Shown here one piece after another: positions 44,109 through 52,304 of a stretch of DNA of 64,000 nucleotides. A model generated the notes under the pieces. It saw nothing but the letters and a program-made list of their open reading frames with translations, did no database searches and was not told the origin of the DNA. How positions within the stretch are numbered: the first letter of the stretch is position 1; each line of letters begins with the position of its first letter. The DNA comes from UBA6054 sp963975575. Lineage in GTDB: Bacteria; Planctomycetota; Phycisphaerae; Phycisphaerales; UBA1924. The stretch is taken from positions 158,186-222,185 of the forward strand of contig CAXBHL010000004.1 in NCBI GenBank assembly GCA_963975575.1, given 5' to 3'. Made by a program: the position numbers and the translations under genes.

Positions 44109-45307
44109 TCGGCGACGGCTGGACCGACAGCAAGGAGCAACGCGCCCGCGACGCCCGCCCCGACCCGGGCGGCCCCCGGCGCATCGCGGTCGTCACCGGC
44201 ACCCGCGCCGAGTTCGGCCTGCTCACGCCCGTGATGCACGCCATCCAGGACCGCCCGGACTGCGAGCTGCTGGTCATCGCCGCCGGTTCCCACCTCGTCC
44301 AGCCCGCCCTGACCTTCCGCGAGGTCAAGAAAGTCTTCGACGTTGCCGACTCGATCCCGATGCAGACCGTCGGCAAAGTCGGGCGCCTGCACGACGTCGA
44401 GGCGCTGGGCAAGGGCATCGGGCGCTTCGGGCGTTCGTTCGACCGGATCCGCCCGGACTGGGTGGTGGTGCTCGGCGACCGGATCGAGGCCTTCGCCGCC
44501 GCCTCGGCCGCGTCGGTGGGGGGGTTTGCGCTGGCCCACATCCACGGCGGGGATCGGGCCGAGGGCGTGGCCGACGAGGCCATGCGCCACGCCATCACCA
44601 AGCTCGCCCACCTGCACCTGGCCGCCACCGAGACCAGCGCCGACCGCATCCGGCGCATGGGCGAGAAGCCCGAGTCGGTCGTCGTCATCGGCTCACCCGC
44701 GGTCGACGGCCTCGACGCCATCGCCCCCATGGACGACGCGGCCTACGCGGCCCTCGGCTCGCCCCGCGCCGTCGTCCTGTTCCACCCCATCGGTCGCACG
44801 GACGAACTGGAAGAGCACGCCGCCCACGCCGTGCTGGAAGCCGCGGCCGCCGCGGCCGGGCCTGATCGAACGCTGGCCCTGCACCCCAACCTCGACCCCG
44901 GCCGCAAGGGCATCATGCGGGCGCTGATGGACGCCCCGACCGGCGTCCGCGTCGAGTCCCACCTCGAACGTGCCCGCTTCGTGGCCCTGCTCAAGCGCGT
45001 CGCGGCCGAGGGCGGGGCGATGGTCGGCAACTCCTCCGCCGGCCTGATCGAGGCCGCCGCCATCGGCTGCCCCAGCGTGGACGTCGGAGACCGCCAGAAC
45101 GGGCGCGAACGCTGCGACGCCCTGACCGCCCACGCGAGTGAATCGGTGCCCGACATCCGCGCCGCGTTCGGACGCATCACCGCCGCCCGCCCCGAATCGT
45201 GGCAGCACCCCTTCGGCGACGGGCACGCCGGGGTCCGGGCCGCCCGGGCCCTGGCCGACCGCGACCCCCACGCCGCGGGCCTGCTCCGCAAGCACTGCGC
45301 GTACTAG
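44105..45307 (+). CDS. NeuC-like UDP-N-acetylglucosamine 2-epimerase
   Basis: A 400-aa enzyme of the UDP-GlcNAc 2-epimerase family, hydrolysing NeuC-like type by its TGTRAEFGLLTPVM start. Also visible are LGDRIEAFAAA, HIHGGDRAEG(V) with the catalytic-region His, VVIGSPAVDGL and GNSSAGLIEAAAIG. NeuC-type enzymes supply ManNAc or related sugars for sialic- or legionaminic-acid-like glycans; no NeuA or NeuB gene is in the window. GTG 44105 overlaps the DUF2237 stop. About 25 N-terminal residues before the domain are polar. Confidence 0.9.
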   Translation: MIGDGWTDSKEQRARDARPDPGGPRRIAVVTGTRAEFGLLTPVMHAIQDRPDCELLVIAAGSHLVQPALTFREVKKVFDVADSIPMQTVGKVGRLHDVEALGKGIGRFGRSFDRIRPDWVVVLGDRIEAFAAASAASVGGFALAHIHGGDRAEGVADEAMRHAITKLAHLHLAATETSADRIRRMGEKPESVVVIGSPAVDGLDAIAPMDDAAYAALGSPRAVVLFHPIGRTDELEEHAAHAVLEAAAAAAGPDRTLALHPNLDPGRKGIMRALMDAPTGVRVESHLERARFVALLKRVAAEGGAMVGNSSAGLIEAAAIGCPSVDVGDRQNGRERCDALTAHASESVPDIRAAFGRITAARPESWQHPFGDGHAGVRAARALADRDPHAAGLLRKHCAY

Positions 45308-45502
45308 GGCCCAATCCGGACGCGCCCGGCGCGGCGCCACAACCCGGCCCGCTGGGTCGAAGACCGCTGCTCCGCCGGTTATCAGACCCACGAACGCCGC
45401 CGGAAATCTGACGCTCTCCACGAACCCCGGTCTTGCCGGGCAAGTCGCGGTCTCGGATCGCCGATGTCTCGTGACGAGTCCACCAGCTACAAGGAGCGTG
45501 GG

Positions 45503-46384
45503 ATGCCTGTCACGGAAGAACAGCGTCAGCAGGTCGTCGACAACGCGATCCGCGAGATCTCGCACATCGCCACCCTCCCGGAGGTCACCCTTCGGATCAT
45601 CGAGCTCGTGGAAGATCCCACCAGCACCGCGCAGGACCTCCACGCGGTCATCTCCAACGACCCCGCGCTCTCCAGCCGCATCCTCAAGGTCGTCAACAGC
45701 TCCTTCTACGGCCTGCCCGGTCAGATCTCATCGATCAACCGGGCCATCGTCATGCTGGGGCTCAACGCCGTCAAGAACATCGCCATCGCCGCGTCGCTGG
45801 CCAAGCTCTTCCGCGGCGGCGAGCTGACGCCCACCTTCTCGGCCAAGGAACTCTGGAACCACTCCAACGCCACCGCCATCGGCTGCAAGCTGCTCAGCGA
45901 CACCATGGGCATGGGCCTGGGCGACGAGGCCTACCTCGCCGGCCTGATCCACGACATCGGCATCATGGTCGAGATGCAGTACGACCGCTCCAAGCTCATC
46001 GACGCGCTGGACAAGACCGGCGCGGGCCCGGACGGCATCCCCACCACCTCGCTGCTCACCACCGAGGAGACCGTCTTCGGCGCCAACCACGAGCACTTCG
46101 GCCAGGGCCTGTGCTCGAAGTGGAAGTTCCCCGCCCCCTTCGCCGCCGCCACCGGCTACCACCACCACCCGCTGTCGGCCCCCGCCGAGCAGACCAAGCT
46201 GGTCGCCGTGGTGCACGCCGCGGACTGCCTGGCCGGACGCATCGAGGGCGGCTTCCGCCTGGACAACCCCGACTGCGTCATCCAGAAGGAAGTCCGCGAG
46301 CTGCTCAAGCTCAACGACGACAAGGTCAACGAGCTCGTCGAGAAGCTCCAGTCCATGGTCGCAGACGCCGCCAACATGATCTGA
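45503..46384 (+). CDS. HDOD domain signalling protein
   Basis: A 293-aa protein made almost entirely of an HDOD domain, a catalytically inactive relative of HD phosphohydrolases found in bacterial signalling. Family traits are LPEVTLRIIELVEDPTSTAQDL, SNDPALSSRILKVVNSSFYG, INRAIVMLGLNAVKNIAI and LAGLIHDIGIM. The partner is unknown. ATG 45503 has AAGGAG about 6 nt upstream; an earlier in-frame GTG/ATG region lacks one. The 195 bp before it hold short hairpins but no gene. A terminator follows. Confidence 0.92.
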   Translation: MPVTEEQRQQVVDNAIREISHIATLPEVTLRIIELVEDPTSTAQDLHAVISNDPALSSRILKVVNSSFYGLPGQISSINRAIVMLGLNAVKNIAIAASLAKLFRGGELTPTFSAKELWNHSNATAIGCKLLSDTMGMGLGDEAYLAGLIHDIGIMVEMQYDRSKLIDALDKTGAGPDGIPTTSLLTTEETVFGANHEHFGQGLCSKWKFPAPFAAATGYHHHPLSAPAEQTKLVAVVHAADCLAGRIEGGFRLDNPDCVIQKEVRELLKLNDDKVNELVEKLQSMVADAANMI

Positions 46385-46408
46385 TCGCAAGGACGCGATC
46401 GCTCGCCG

Positions 46409-46439
46409 ACGGCCCACGCACGCGTGGGCCGTTGCTTTT
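46409..46439 (+). terminator. Rho-independent terminator of the HDOD gene
   Basis: A perfect 10-bp stem, ACGGCCCACG (46409-46418) with CGTGGGCCGT (46423-46432), loop CACG, then TGCTTTT. Confidence 0.85.
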
Positions 46440-46448
46440 GCGCCAGTC

Positions 46449-47240
46449 CTACTCCGCCACCCGCTCGCGCCAGAATGACAGCCGCCCGTGGTCCGAGAGG
46501 TCGTACACCAAAGGCGTGACCGTCACCCGGCGTTCGAACAGCTCGTGCACGTCCGTGCCCGCGTCCGTCCCCCGGAAGTCCAACCCGTGCCCGGACGCCC
46601 AGTAGTACACGTCCCCCGCGGGCGACAGCCGGCGTTCGTACTTGTCCACCAGCGCGTGCGTGTTCATCGGGCAGACCACCACGTCGGGATCGTCGACCAG
46701 AAACTCCGTCGCCGGGATGTTGATCGACAGCGCCTCGTGCGCCCGGGGCAGGCCCCCCGCCAGCAGCCGGTCGATCACCCGCCGCGCCGCCGCCGCGCCG
46801 CGGTCGTAGTCCGGCGTTTCCTGGTCCATGTGCAGCGAGACGGCGATCGACGGCACTCCCAGGAACGCCGCCTCCAGCGCCGCGGCCACCGTGCCCGAGT
46901 ACAGCACGTTGATCCCGCAGTTCGCCCCCGCGTTCATGCCCGAAACCACCAGGTCCGGGCGCGAGCCCTCGCCGAACTTCTCCGGCCACAGGTTCGTCAG
47001 CGCCAGCTTCGTGCAGTCCGCCGGACGCCCGTCCACCGCCACGGTCTCGTGCCCGTTGAGCCTGGCCGGGCGCGTCATCAGCGGCTGGTGGAAGGTCACA
47101 CCGTGGGAAGTGGCGCTCTGCACCGTCAGCGGCGCCACCGTGAACACCTCGCCCAGCGGCTCGGGGCCGGTCAGCGCCCGGTGCATGGCGGCGATGCCCG
47201 GCGCGTGCATGCCGTCGTCGTTGGTCAGCAGGATCCGCAT
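46449..47240 (-). CDS. surE: 5'/3'-nucleotidase SurE
   Basis: A metal-dependent nucleoside monophosphatase, 263 aa. ILLTNDDGMHAPGI at the N-terminus holds the metal-binding NDDG (7-10). SGMNAGANCGINVLYSGTVAAALEAAF holds the conserved Asn/Gly loop, and SINIPA is the usual mid-domain strand. The start is at 47240, with TACGCT 6 nt upstream and no Shine-Dalgarno, so it is probably not dependent on the upstream sulfotransferase gene 19 bp away. Length matches SurE (about 250 aa). Confidence 0.95.
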   Translation of the reverse strand: MRILLTNDDGMHAPGIAAMHRALTGPEPLGEVFTVAPLTVQSATSHGVTFHQPLMTRPARLNGHETVAVDGRPADCTKLALTNLWPEKFGEGSRPDLVVSGMNAGANCGINVLYSGTVAAALEAAFLGVPSIAVSLHMDQETPDYDRGAAAARRVIDRLLAGGLPRAHEALSINIPATEFLVDDPDVVVCPMNTHALVDKYERRLSPAGDVYYWASGHGLDFRGTDAGTDVHELFERRVTVTPLVYDLSDHGRLSFWRERVAE

Positions 47241-47246
47241 GGGGGC

Positions 47247-47252
47247 AGCGTA
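47247..47252 (-). promoter_or_regulatory. -10 hexamer of a leaderless start
   Basis: TACGCT on the minus strand, 6 nt before ATG 47240 of surE; it lies just before the 3' end of the upstream gene. Confidence 0.5.
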
Positions 47253-47259
47253 GGTATCG

Positions 47260-48798
47260 TCAGGCATCCGACGCGCCACCGGCCGCGGGCTCGCCCCCCG
47301 GCCCGAGCCCCAGCGCCTCGTACAGCGGCCCCAGGTGGGCCGCGTACGCGGTGTGCTTGCGGACCGAACTGGTGTACAGCGGCCGGCGCACCTGGTCCCG
47401 CGACGAGGTCCGCACCGCCCGGTCCGAGCGGTGAAACTCCAGCACCCGGTCGTCCCACTCCAGACCGATGAACGCCAAGGCCCGGCCCAGGTGCGTCTTC
47501 GGATCCCGCACCAGGTCCTCGTAGCGAAGCTCGATCATGTTCACGTCCGGCAGCGCCCGCCAGGCCTCCGCCATCCGCTCGTAATCGCGGTAGTACCGAC
47601 CCAGCCACGCCAGATCGTGCGTCTGCGGATGCGGGCGGCCGAACGCCTGGAAATAGTTCGAAAGGCACGTGTCCACCGGGTCCCGCGTCGTGTGGACGAT
47701 TCGGCAGCCGGGGAACAATCGCGCAATCAGCGGCACGAAGTACACGTTCTCCGGCTGCTTGTCCGTCACGAACCGGCTCGTCGTCGAGACCTTGTCGTAC
47801 GCCTGCCAGGCCCGGGACGCCATCGCGGAGATCGTCTTCTGGTCATACCGCTCCCGCGTCAGCGGCAGGCGACGAAGGTCGCCGGCCGGCGGCTCCACCG
47901 AGCCGACCTGCCGGCCCACCGCGTTCATCTCGCCGCCCGGCGTCACGTCGTCGAGCTGCGCGAGCATCTGCTCGGTCAGCGACGTGCCCGAGCGCATCAT
48001 CCCCGTGACGAAGACCAGGCGCGAGCCGTCCCTTTCGGCGAACGGCACGCCGCACCCGTCCTTCCAGCATTCGATCAGCGCGTCGATCCTCCGGCTGTGC
48101 AGGTCCGGGTCCCACGGGTGCTTGATGATCGACTTCGACCGCGTGTGGGCCGCGAACGCGGCGTCGGGTTCGTCCAGCCCGTCGTACAGCCGCCCCAGGT
48201 GCCAGTTGGCGGCCGTCCGGACCGGCGGCGAGACCCGCTCGTCGCCGGCGAACTGTTCGAGGTCCGCGATGGTCTCCCGGGCGTCGCGGTGGCCCGGCGC
48301 CAGGCGCGCGCCGGTGTTGGTGATCACCGCCCGCTCGCGGACCGGCAGCCCCGCAAACTCCGCGGACCGGCGCAGCTCGTCGAAGGCCGCGCCCGCCTCC
48401 TCGTTGCGCCCCATGTCCAGCAGCAGGCTGACCCGCATCCGTCGCAGTTGCAGATCGCCCGGGCGCTTGCGGAGCAGTCGATTGGTGTGTGTCAGCGCGT
48501 CCTCGTGCCGCCCGCCGCGCTGCAGGGCGAAGATCAGGCCCATCACCGCCCGCGGCTCGTCGGGCAGGCCGTGGACGGCGCGGGTGAACGCCTCGATGGC
48601 CTCCGGGTAGCGCCCGAGCTCACCGTTGCAGGTGCCCAGCATCCACTGGATCCTCGGGTCGGACGGGTGACGCCGGGCCATCGCGGTCAGCGCGCCGAAG
48701 GCCTGCGGGTGCCGCCCGGCCGCGATCATCCGCCGGGCCTGCTCCAGCGCCGGCGCCAGCGGGTCGGACTTGGCGTTCGTCAAGGGTCGCTTCGCCAT
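47260..48798 (-). CDS. TPR-sulfotransferase fusion protein
   Basis: A 512-aa protein with tetratricopeptide repeats in residues about 10-230 (for example GRYPEAIEAFTRAVHGLPDE) and a sulfotransferase domain after residue 240. The phosphosulfate loop is GMMRSGTSLTEQML and the second site is VHTTRDPVDTCLSNYF. This architecture resembles tyrosylprotein-type sulfotransferases common in planctomycetes and proteobacteria, suggesting a protein or glycan acceptor; the acceptor is not known. GAGGA precedes ATG 48798, which lies 6 bp after the upstream PLP-enzyme gene, so the two are likely co-transcribed. Confidence 0.9.
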   Translation of the reverse strand: MAKRPLTNAKSDPLAPALEQARRMIAAGRHPQAFGALTAMARRHPSDPRIQWMLGTCNGELGRYPEAIEAFTRAVHGLPDEPRAVMGLIFALQRGGRHEDALTHTNRLLRKRPGDLQLRRMRVSLLLDMGRNEEAGAAFDELRRSAEFAGLPVRERAVITNTGARLAPGHRDARETIADLEQFAGDERVSPPVRTAANWHLGRLYDGLDEPDAAFAAHTRSKSIIKHPWDPDLHSRRIDALIECWKDGCGVPFAERDGSRLVFVTGMMRSGTSLTEQMLAQLDDVTPGGEMNAVGRQVGSVEPPAGDLRRLPLTRERYDQKTISAMASRAWQAYDKVSTTSRFVTDKQPENVYFVPLIARLFPGCRIVHTTRDPVDTCLSNYFQAFGRPHPQTHDLAWLGRYYRDYERMAEAWRALPDVNMIELRYEDLVRDPKTHLGRALAFIGLEWDDRVLEFHRSDRAVRTSSRDQVRRPLYTSSVRKHTAYAAHLGPLYEALGLGPGGEPAAGGASDA

Positions 48799-48804
48799 CG
48801 TTCC

Positions 48805-50670
48805 TCAGGACATCATGGCCGCGCAGCCGGGGGTCGACCGCACGTAGCGGGCGTGCACGTCGGTGTAGTGCCGAGCATAGATCGCGTCGATCTCCTCGGT
48901 CGAAGGGAACCCGCTTGAGAAGCCCGGCACCTCGTCGTCCAGCGTCGCCTGGGCCGCCCGGATGACGTGGGCGATCAGCGACCGCGGGTCCTCGAGCCCC
49001 ACCGAGACCCGCGTGGTGGTGGGGGTGATGCCCGCCTCGGCCATCGCCTCCCGCGAGAGCTCCGAGTGGCTCGTGATCGCCGGGCACAGCACGATCGTGT
49101 TCGGGGTGCCCAGCGACACCTGGTGCCCGAACACCGGGTCGAGGTGGTCGAAGAACCGCTCGAAGGTCACGCGCGAGAACACGCCGGGCGCGCCGTTCTT
49201 GGCGTCGCCCTCGAAGTCGAAGGTGAACAGCGGCGCCGGAAGCCCCATGAACAGGCACTTCTCGCGGATCGCCGCGTTGGGGTGCCCCGGCAGCGCCGAG
49301 CAGCACACGTTGATCTGCGGGTGCCGCCCGAGCACCTCGGCCAGCGTCATGGTGCTGATGCACTTGTGCAGCATCCGCTGCTCGAGCGTGTGCAGGCCGA
49401 CCATCACCTCGAACGCCTTGTCCGCGTCAAGGAACGCCCCCTTGATGTAGTAGACGTTCCAGAACAGCGTCTCGTCCCAGCTGAAGGTCCGACGCGATCC
49501 GTCCACGTCCATGCCCTCGCACGAGTCGTGCTTGCCCATGAACATCCGCTCGTTCCGCCCGATCACGCACCCGGCCGTGGTGGTCCCGTGCCCGGAGATG
49601 TCCTTGGTGTACGAGTGGATCACAAAGTCCGGACGCTCCATCGGGTCCTTGCGGCGCAGGGGACGATGCAGGAAGGGCGTGCCGACGGTCGAGTCGCAGA
49701 TCACCGTCAGCTTCCGCTCGTGCGCCATCTTGCAGATCGCCGGCACGTCCAGCACGTACCCGTGCGGGTTGCAGGGAGATTCGAGGAACACATAGATCTG
49801 CCGCCCGGCGTCCAGCCGGTCCTTGTACTTCTCGCTCACCGTGTCCAGCGCCGCCCCGAACGCCTCGGCGGTGTACCCGTCGAAGAAGTGCAGCCCGATG
49901 TCCAGGTTCGACGGCTTGGCGAACCAGTCGTGCAGCAGCTGGTACGTCCCCCCGTACACGTTCCGCGAGGTCAGCACGATGTCCTGATAGCCCAGCAGGT
50001 GGCTGAGCGCCCCGTCCACCGCCGCCATGCCCGAGTTGAAGTTCCACGCCATGTACGACGCCGACTCCGGCCCGCACTCGATGTCCACGATGTGGTTGGC
50101 CAGCGAGACCGAGGTCGGGTTGAGCAGCCGCGAGTAGATCTCGTGGAGCATCTCCTTGCCCTGGAACGCATCGTCCACCCACTCGGCGCAGGCGTAGATG
50201 TAGGTCGCCGTCCGCGTGATCACCGGCTTGGCGCTGAACAACGCCGTCACATTGTCGAACACCGGGTAAGGCCCCTTGGCCGCCCGGTCGCCCGGCGCGT
50301 CCACCACCGTCTGGTAGGTCGCCCGCAGCGGGTGCTGCAGCGTGTCGAGGATCTTCGCCAGCTGGAACGCCATGAACCGCTGCGCGCTGAACCGCTCGAT
50401 CCGTTCCTGACGGGACAGCGAGGCCAGCTCCCGGATCCCGATCTGCCACAGGTCCTTCAGGTCCGCCTGCCCGGCGTAGAGGTGCCGGGCGAACGAGGCC
50501 ATCCGCCGGCCGAAGTCGCTGTCCTGGTCGATCCCGAAATGCGCCAGCTGCTCGGCCACCAGCCCGTCGAGGTCGCCCGCCTCGGTGGTCTTGCGCCTCG
50601 GTGAGATCAGGCGGGCGGCGTCGAAGTCCTCGCCCACGCTTTGCAGTCGGTTCTCTGGCATGTTCGGCAT
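48805..50670 (-). CDS. long Cys/Met-metabolism PLP enzyme
   Basis: A 621-aa protein whose residues about 210-600 match the Cys/Met-metabolism PLP family (cystathionine gamma-lyase/synthase, O-acetylhomoserine sulfhydrylase). The PLP lysine is K356 in HSYTKDISGHGTTTAG, and the cofactor-stacking and phosphate motifs (TSRNVYGGTYQLL, FLESPCNPHG) are in order. About 200 N-terminal residues have no assigned domain; the family is normally about 400 aa. It is divergent from cystathionine beta-synthase and a gamma-lyase-like gene, so a role in sulfur amino acids is likely but its reaction is open. ATG 50670 has GAGGGA upstream. Confidence 0.85.
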   Translation of the reverse strand: MPNMPENRLQSVGEDFDAARLISPRRKTTEAGDLDGLVAEQLAHFGIDQDSDFGRRMASFARHLYAGQADLKDLWQIGIRELASLSRQERIERFSAQRFMAFQLAKILDTLQHPLRATYQTVVDAPGDRAAKGPYPVFDNVTALFSAKPVITRTATYIYACAEWVDDAFQGKEMLHEIYSRLLNPTSVSLANHIVDIECGPESASYMAWNFNSGMAAVDGALSHLLGYQDIVLTSRNVYGGTYQLLHDWFAKPSNLDIGLHFFDGYTAEAFGAALDTVSEKYKDRLDAGRQIYVFLESPCNPHGYVLDVPAICKMAHERKLTVICDSTVGTPFLHRPLRRKDPMERPDFVIHSYTKDISGHGTTTAGCVIGRNERMFMGKHDSCEGMDVDGSRRTFSWDETLFWNVYYIKGAFLDADKAFEVMVGLHTLEQRMLHKCISTMTLAEVLGRHPQINVCCSALPGHPNAAIREKCLFMGLPAPLFTFDFEGDAKNGAPGVFSRVTFERFFDHLDPVFGHQVSLGTPNTIVLCPAITSHSELSREAMAEAGITPTTTRVSVGLEDPRSLIAHVIRAAQATLDDEVPGFSSGFPSTEEIDAIYARHYTDVHARYVRSTPGCAAMMS

Positions 50671-50817
50671 ATCGGTCGGTTCCCTCGCTCGGATCAGTCT
50701 AGCGAACGCATCCCAGCGCCCCCGGGCCCCGAACCCGCACGCCGGCGAACGCACGCGATTTCGCGGGCTTTCCCGCCCGTTCCGGCGCGGGACGCGGCCC
50801 TTTCCGCCCCCCGGCGC

Positions 50818-50823
50818 TACCCT
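50818..50823 (+). promoter_or_regulatory. -10 element of the cbs operon
   Basis: TACCCT, 6 nt before an in-frame TTG at 50830 and about 50 nt before the Shine-Dalgarno-served TTG at 50872. Confidence 0.45.
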
Positions 50824-50871
50824 TGATCCTTGGGCCGCCCGCACCGCCGGGACCGCCCGGAGGGACCATCC

Positions 50872-52278
50872 TTGCAGACCAAGAACACCATCCTCGACGC
50901 CATCGGCAACACCCCGCTGGTCCGCCTCAACAAGGTCGTTCCCCCCGGCTCGGCGGAGGTCTACGCCAAGTGCGAGTTCATGAACCCAGCCGGCTCCATC
51001 AAGGACCGCATGGCCTGGTTCATCATCGACAAGGCCGAGAAAGAGGGCCTGCTCAAGCCCGGCGGCACCATCGTCGAGAACACGTCGGGCAACACCGGCA
51101 TGGGGGCCGCCATGACCGCCGCCGCCAAGGGCTACAAGGCCGTCTTCACCATGCCCGACAAGATGTCCAAGGAGAAGATCGACGGCCTCCGCGCCTTCGG
51201 CGCGCAGGTCATCATCACGCCCACCGACGTCCCCGGCGACTCGCCGGACCACTACGTCAACGTCGCCAAACGCATCGCCGCCGAAACCCCCAACTCGTTC
51301 TACCTCGACCAGTACCACAACCAGTGGAACATCCAGGCCCACGAGGAACTGACCGGCAAGGAACTCTTCGAGCAGACCGACGGCGGCCAGATCGACGCCG
51401 TCGTCATCGGCACCGGCACCGGCGGCACCATCTCCGGCGTCGGACGCTACTTCAAGAAGCACGGCTCCAAGGCCAGGATCATCGGCGTGGACCCGCTGGG
51501 TTCGGTCCACTACTCCATCTTCTACACCGGCGAGCCCAGCACCCCTTACGTCTACAAGGTCGAGGGCCTCGGCGAGGACATCGTCTGCCGCGCTTTCGAC
51601 CCCTCCGTCGTCGACGAGATGCACCAGGTCAACGACTACGAGTGCTTCACCGTCGCACGCCGCCTCGTCCGCGAAGAGGGCCTCTTCTGCGGCGGCTCCT
51701 CCGGCGGCATGGCCCACGTCGCCATCAAGGTCGCGCAGGAGATGGGCCCGGGCAAGAAAGTCGTGGTCATCCTGCCCGACAACGCCGGGCGGTACCTGAC
51801 CAAATACCTCGACGACGCCTGGATGAAGATGCACGGCTTCCTCGAAGAGCCCCGCGGCCTCGGCCACATCGAGGACATGCTCAACCCGACCCGCGAAGTC
51901 GTCACCGCGAAGGAGTCCGACTCCATCGGCGCGGTCATCGCCCTGCTGCGTGACAACGGCATCTCCCAGGTCCCCGTCACCGACGCCCACGGCAAGCCCG
52001 CCGGCCTCGTCCACGAGATCGACATCCTCCGCGGCCTCCAGCGCGGGCAGGTCACCACGGACTCGCCCGTCAAATCCGTCGGGAACAAGATCGGCGGCAT
52101 CGTCAGCCCCAAGGCCCGCGTCGAGGAGCTCTACGGCGTGTTCGCCGCCGAGCAGGCCGCCATCGTCATGAACGACGGCAAGATCGTCGGCGTCCTCAGC
52201 GAGATCGACCTCATCGAGCACTTGGCCAGGCACGATCAGCACGCCAACAACCCCGCCAAACAGCCCGCCCACGCCTGA
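50872..52278 (+). CDS. cbs: cystathionine beta-synthase with CBS domains
   Basis: PLP enzyme condensing serine and homocysteine to cystathionine. The 468 residues have a cysteine-synthase-type catalytic domain (1-320) with the PLP lysine K44 in NPAGSIKDRM, the ENTSGNTG loop and VIGTGTGGTISG. Two CBS regulatory modules follow (about 335-455, MLNPTREVVTAKESD and GKIVGVLSEIDLIEHL). The CBS pair separates it from CysK. I choose TTG 50872, with GGAGGG 7 nt upstream. TTG 50830, 6 nt after TACCCT, would be a leaderless start adding 14 residues. The gamma-lyase gene follows after 26 bp, giving reverse transsulfuration. Confidence 0.92.
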   Translation: MQTKNTILDAIGNTPLVRLNKVVPPGSAEVYAKCEFMNPAGSIKDRMAWFIIDKAEKEGLLKPGGTIVENTSGNTGMGAAMTAAAKGYKAVFTMPDKMSKEKIDGLRAFGAQVIITPTDVPGDSPDHYVNVAKRIAAETPNSFYLDQYHNQWNIQAHEELTGKELFEQTDGGQIDAVVIGTGTGGTISGVGRYFKKHGSKARIIGVDPLGSVHYSIFYTGEPSTPYVYKVEGLGEDIVCRAFDPSVVDEMHQVNDYECFTVARRLVREEGLFCGGSSGGMAHVAIKVAQEMGPGKKVVVILPDNAGRYLTKYLDDAWMKMHGFLEEPRGLGHIEDMLNPTREVVTAKESDSIGAVIALLRDNGISQVPVTDAHGKPAGLVHEIDILRGLQRGQVTTDSPVKSVGNKIGGIVSPKARVEELYGVFAAEQAAIVMNDGKIVGVLSEIDLIEHLARHDQHANNPAKQPAHA

Positions 52279-52304
52279 ACCAGTCCATCCAAGAGGGAAC
52301 ACAC

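Noticed and set aside
50671..52302. Upstream extension of the long PLP-enzyme frame antisense to cystathionine beta-synthase
   Set aside because: No domain, shadow composition, and ATG 50670 with a ribosome-binding site gives a complete protein.
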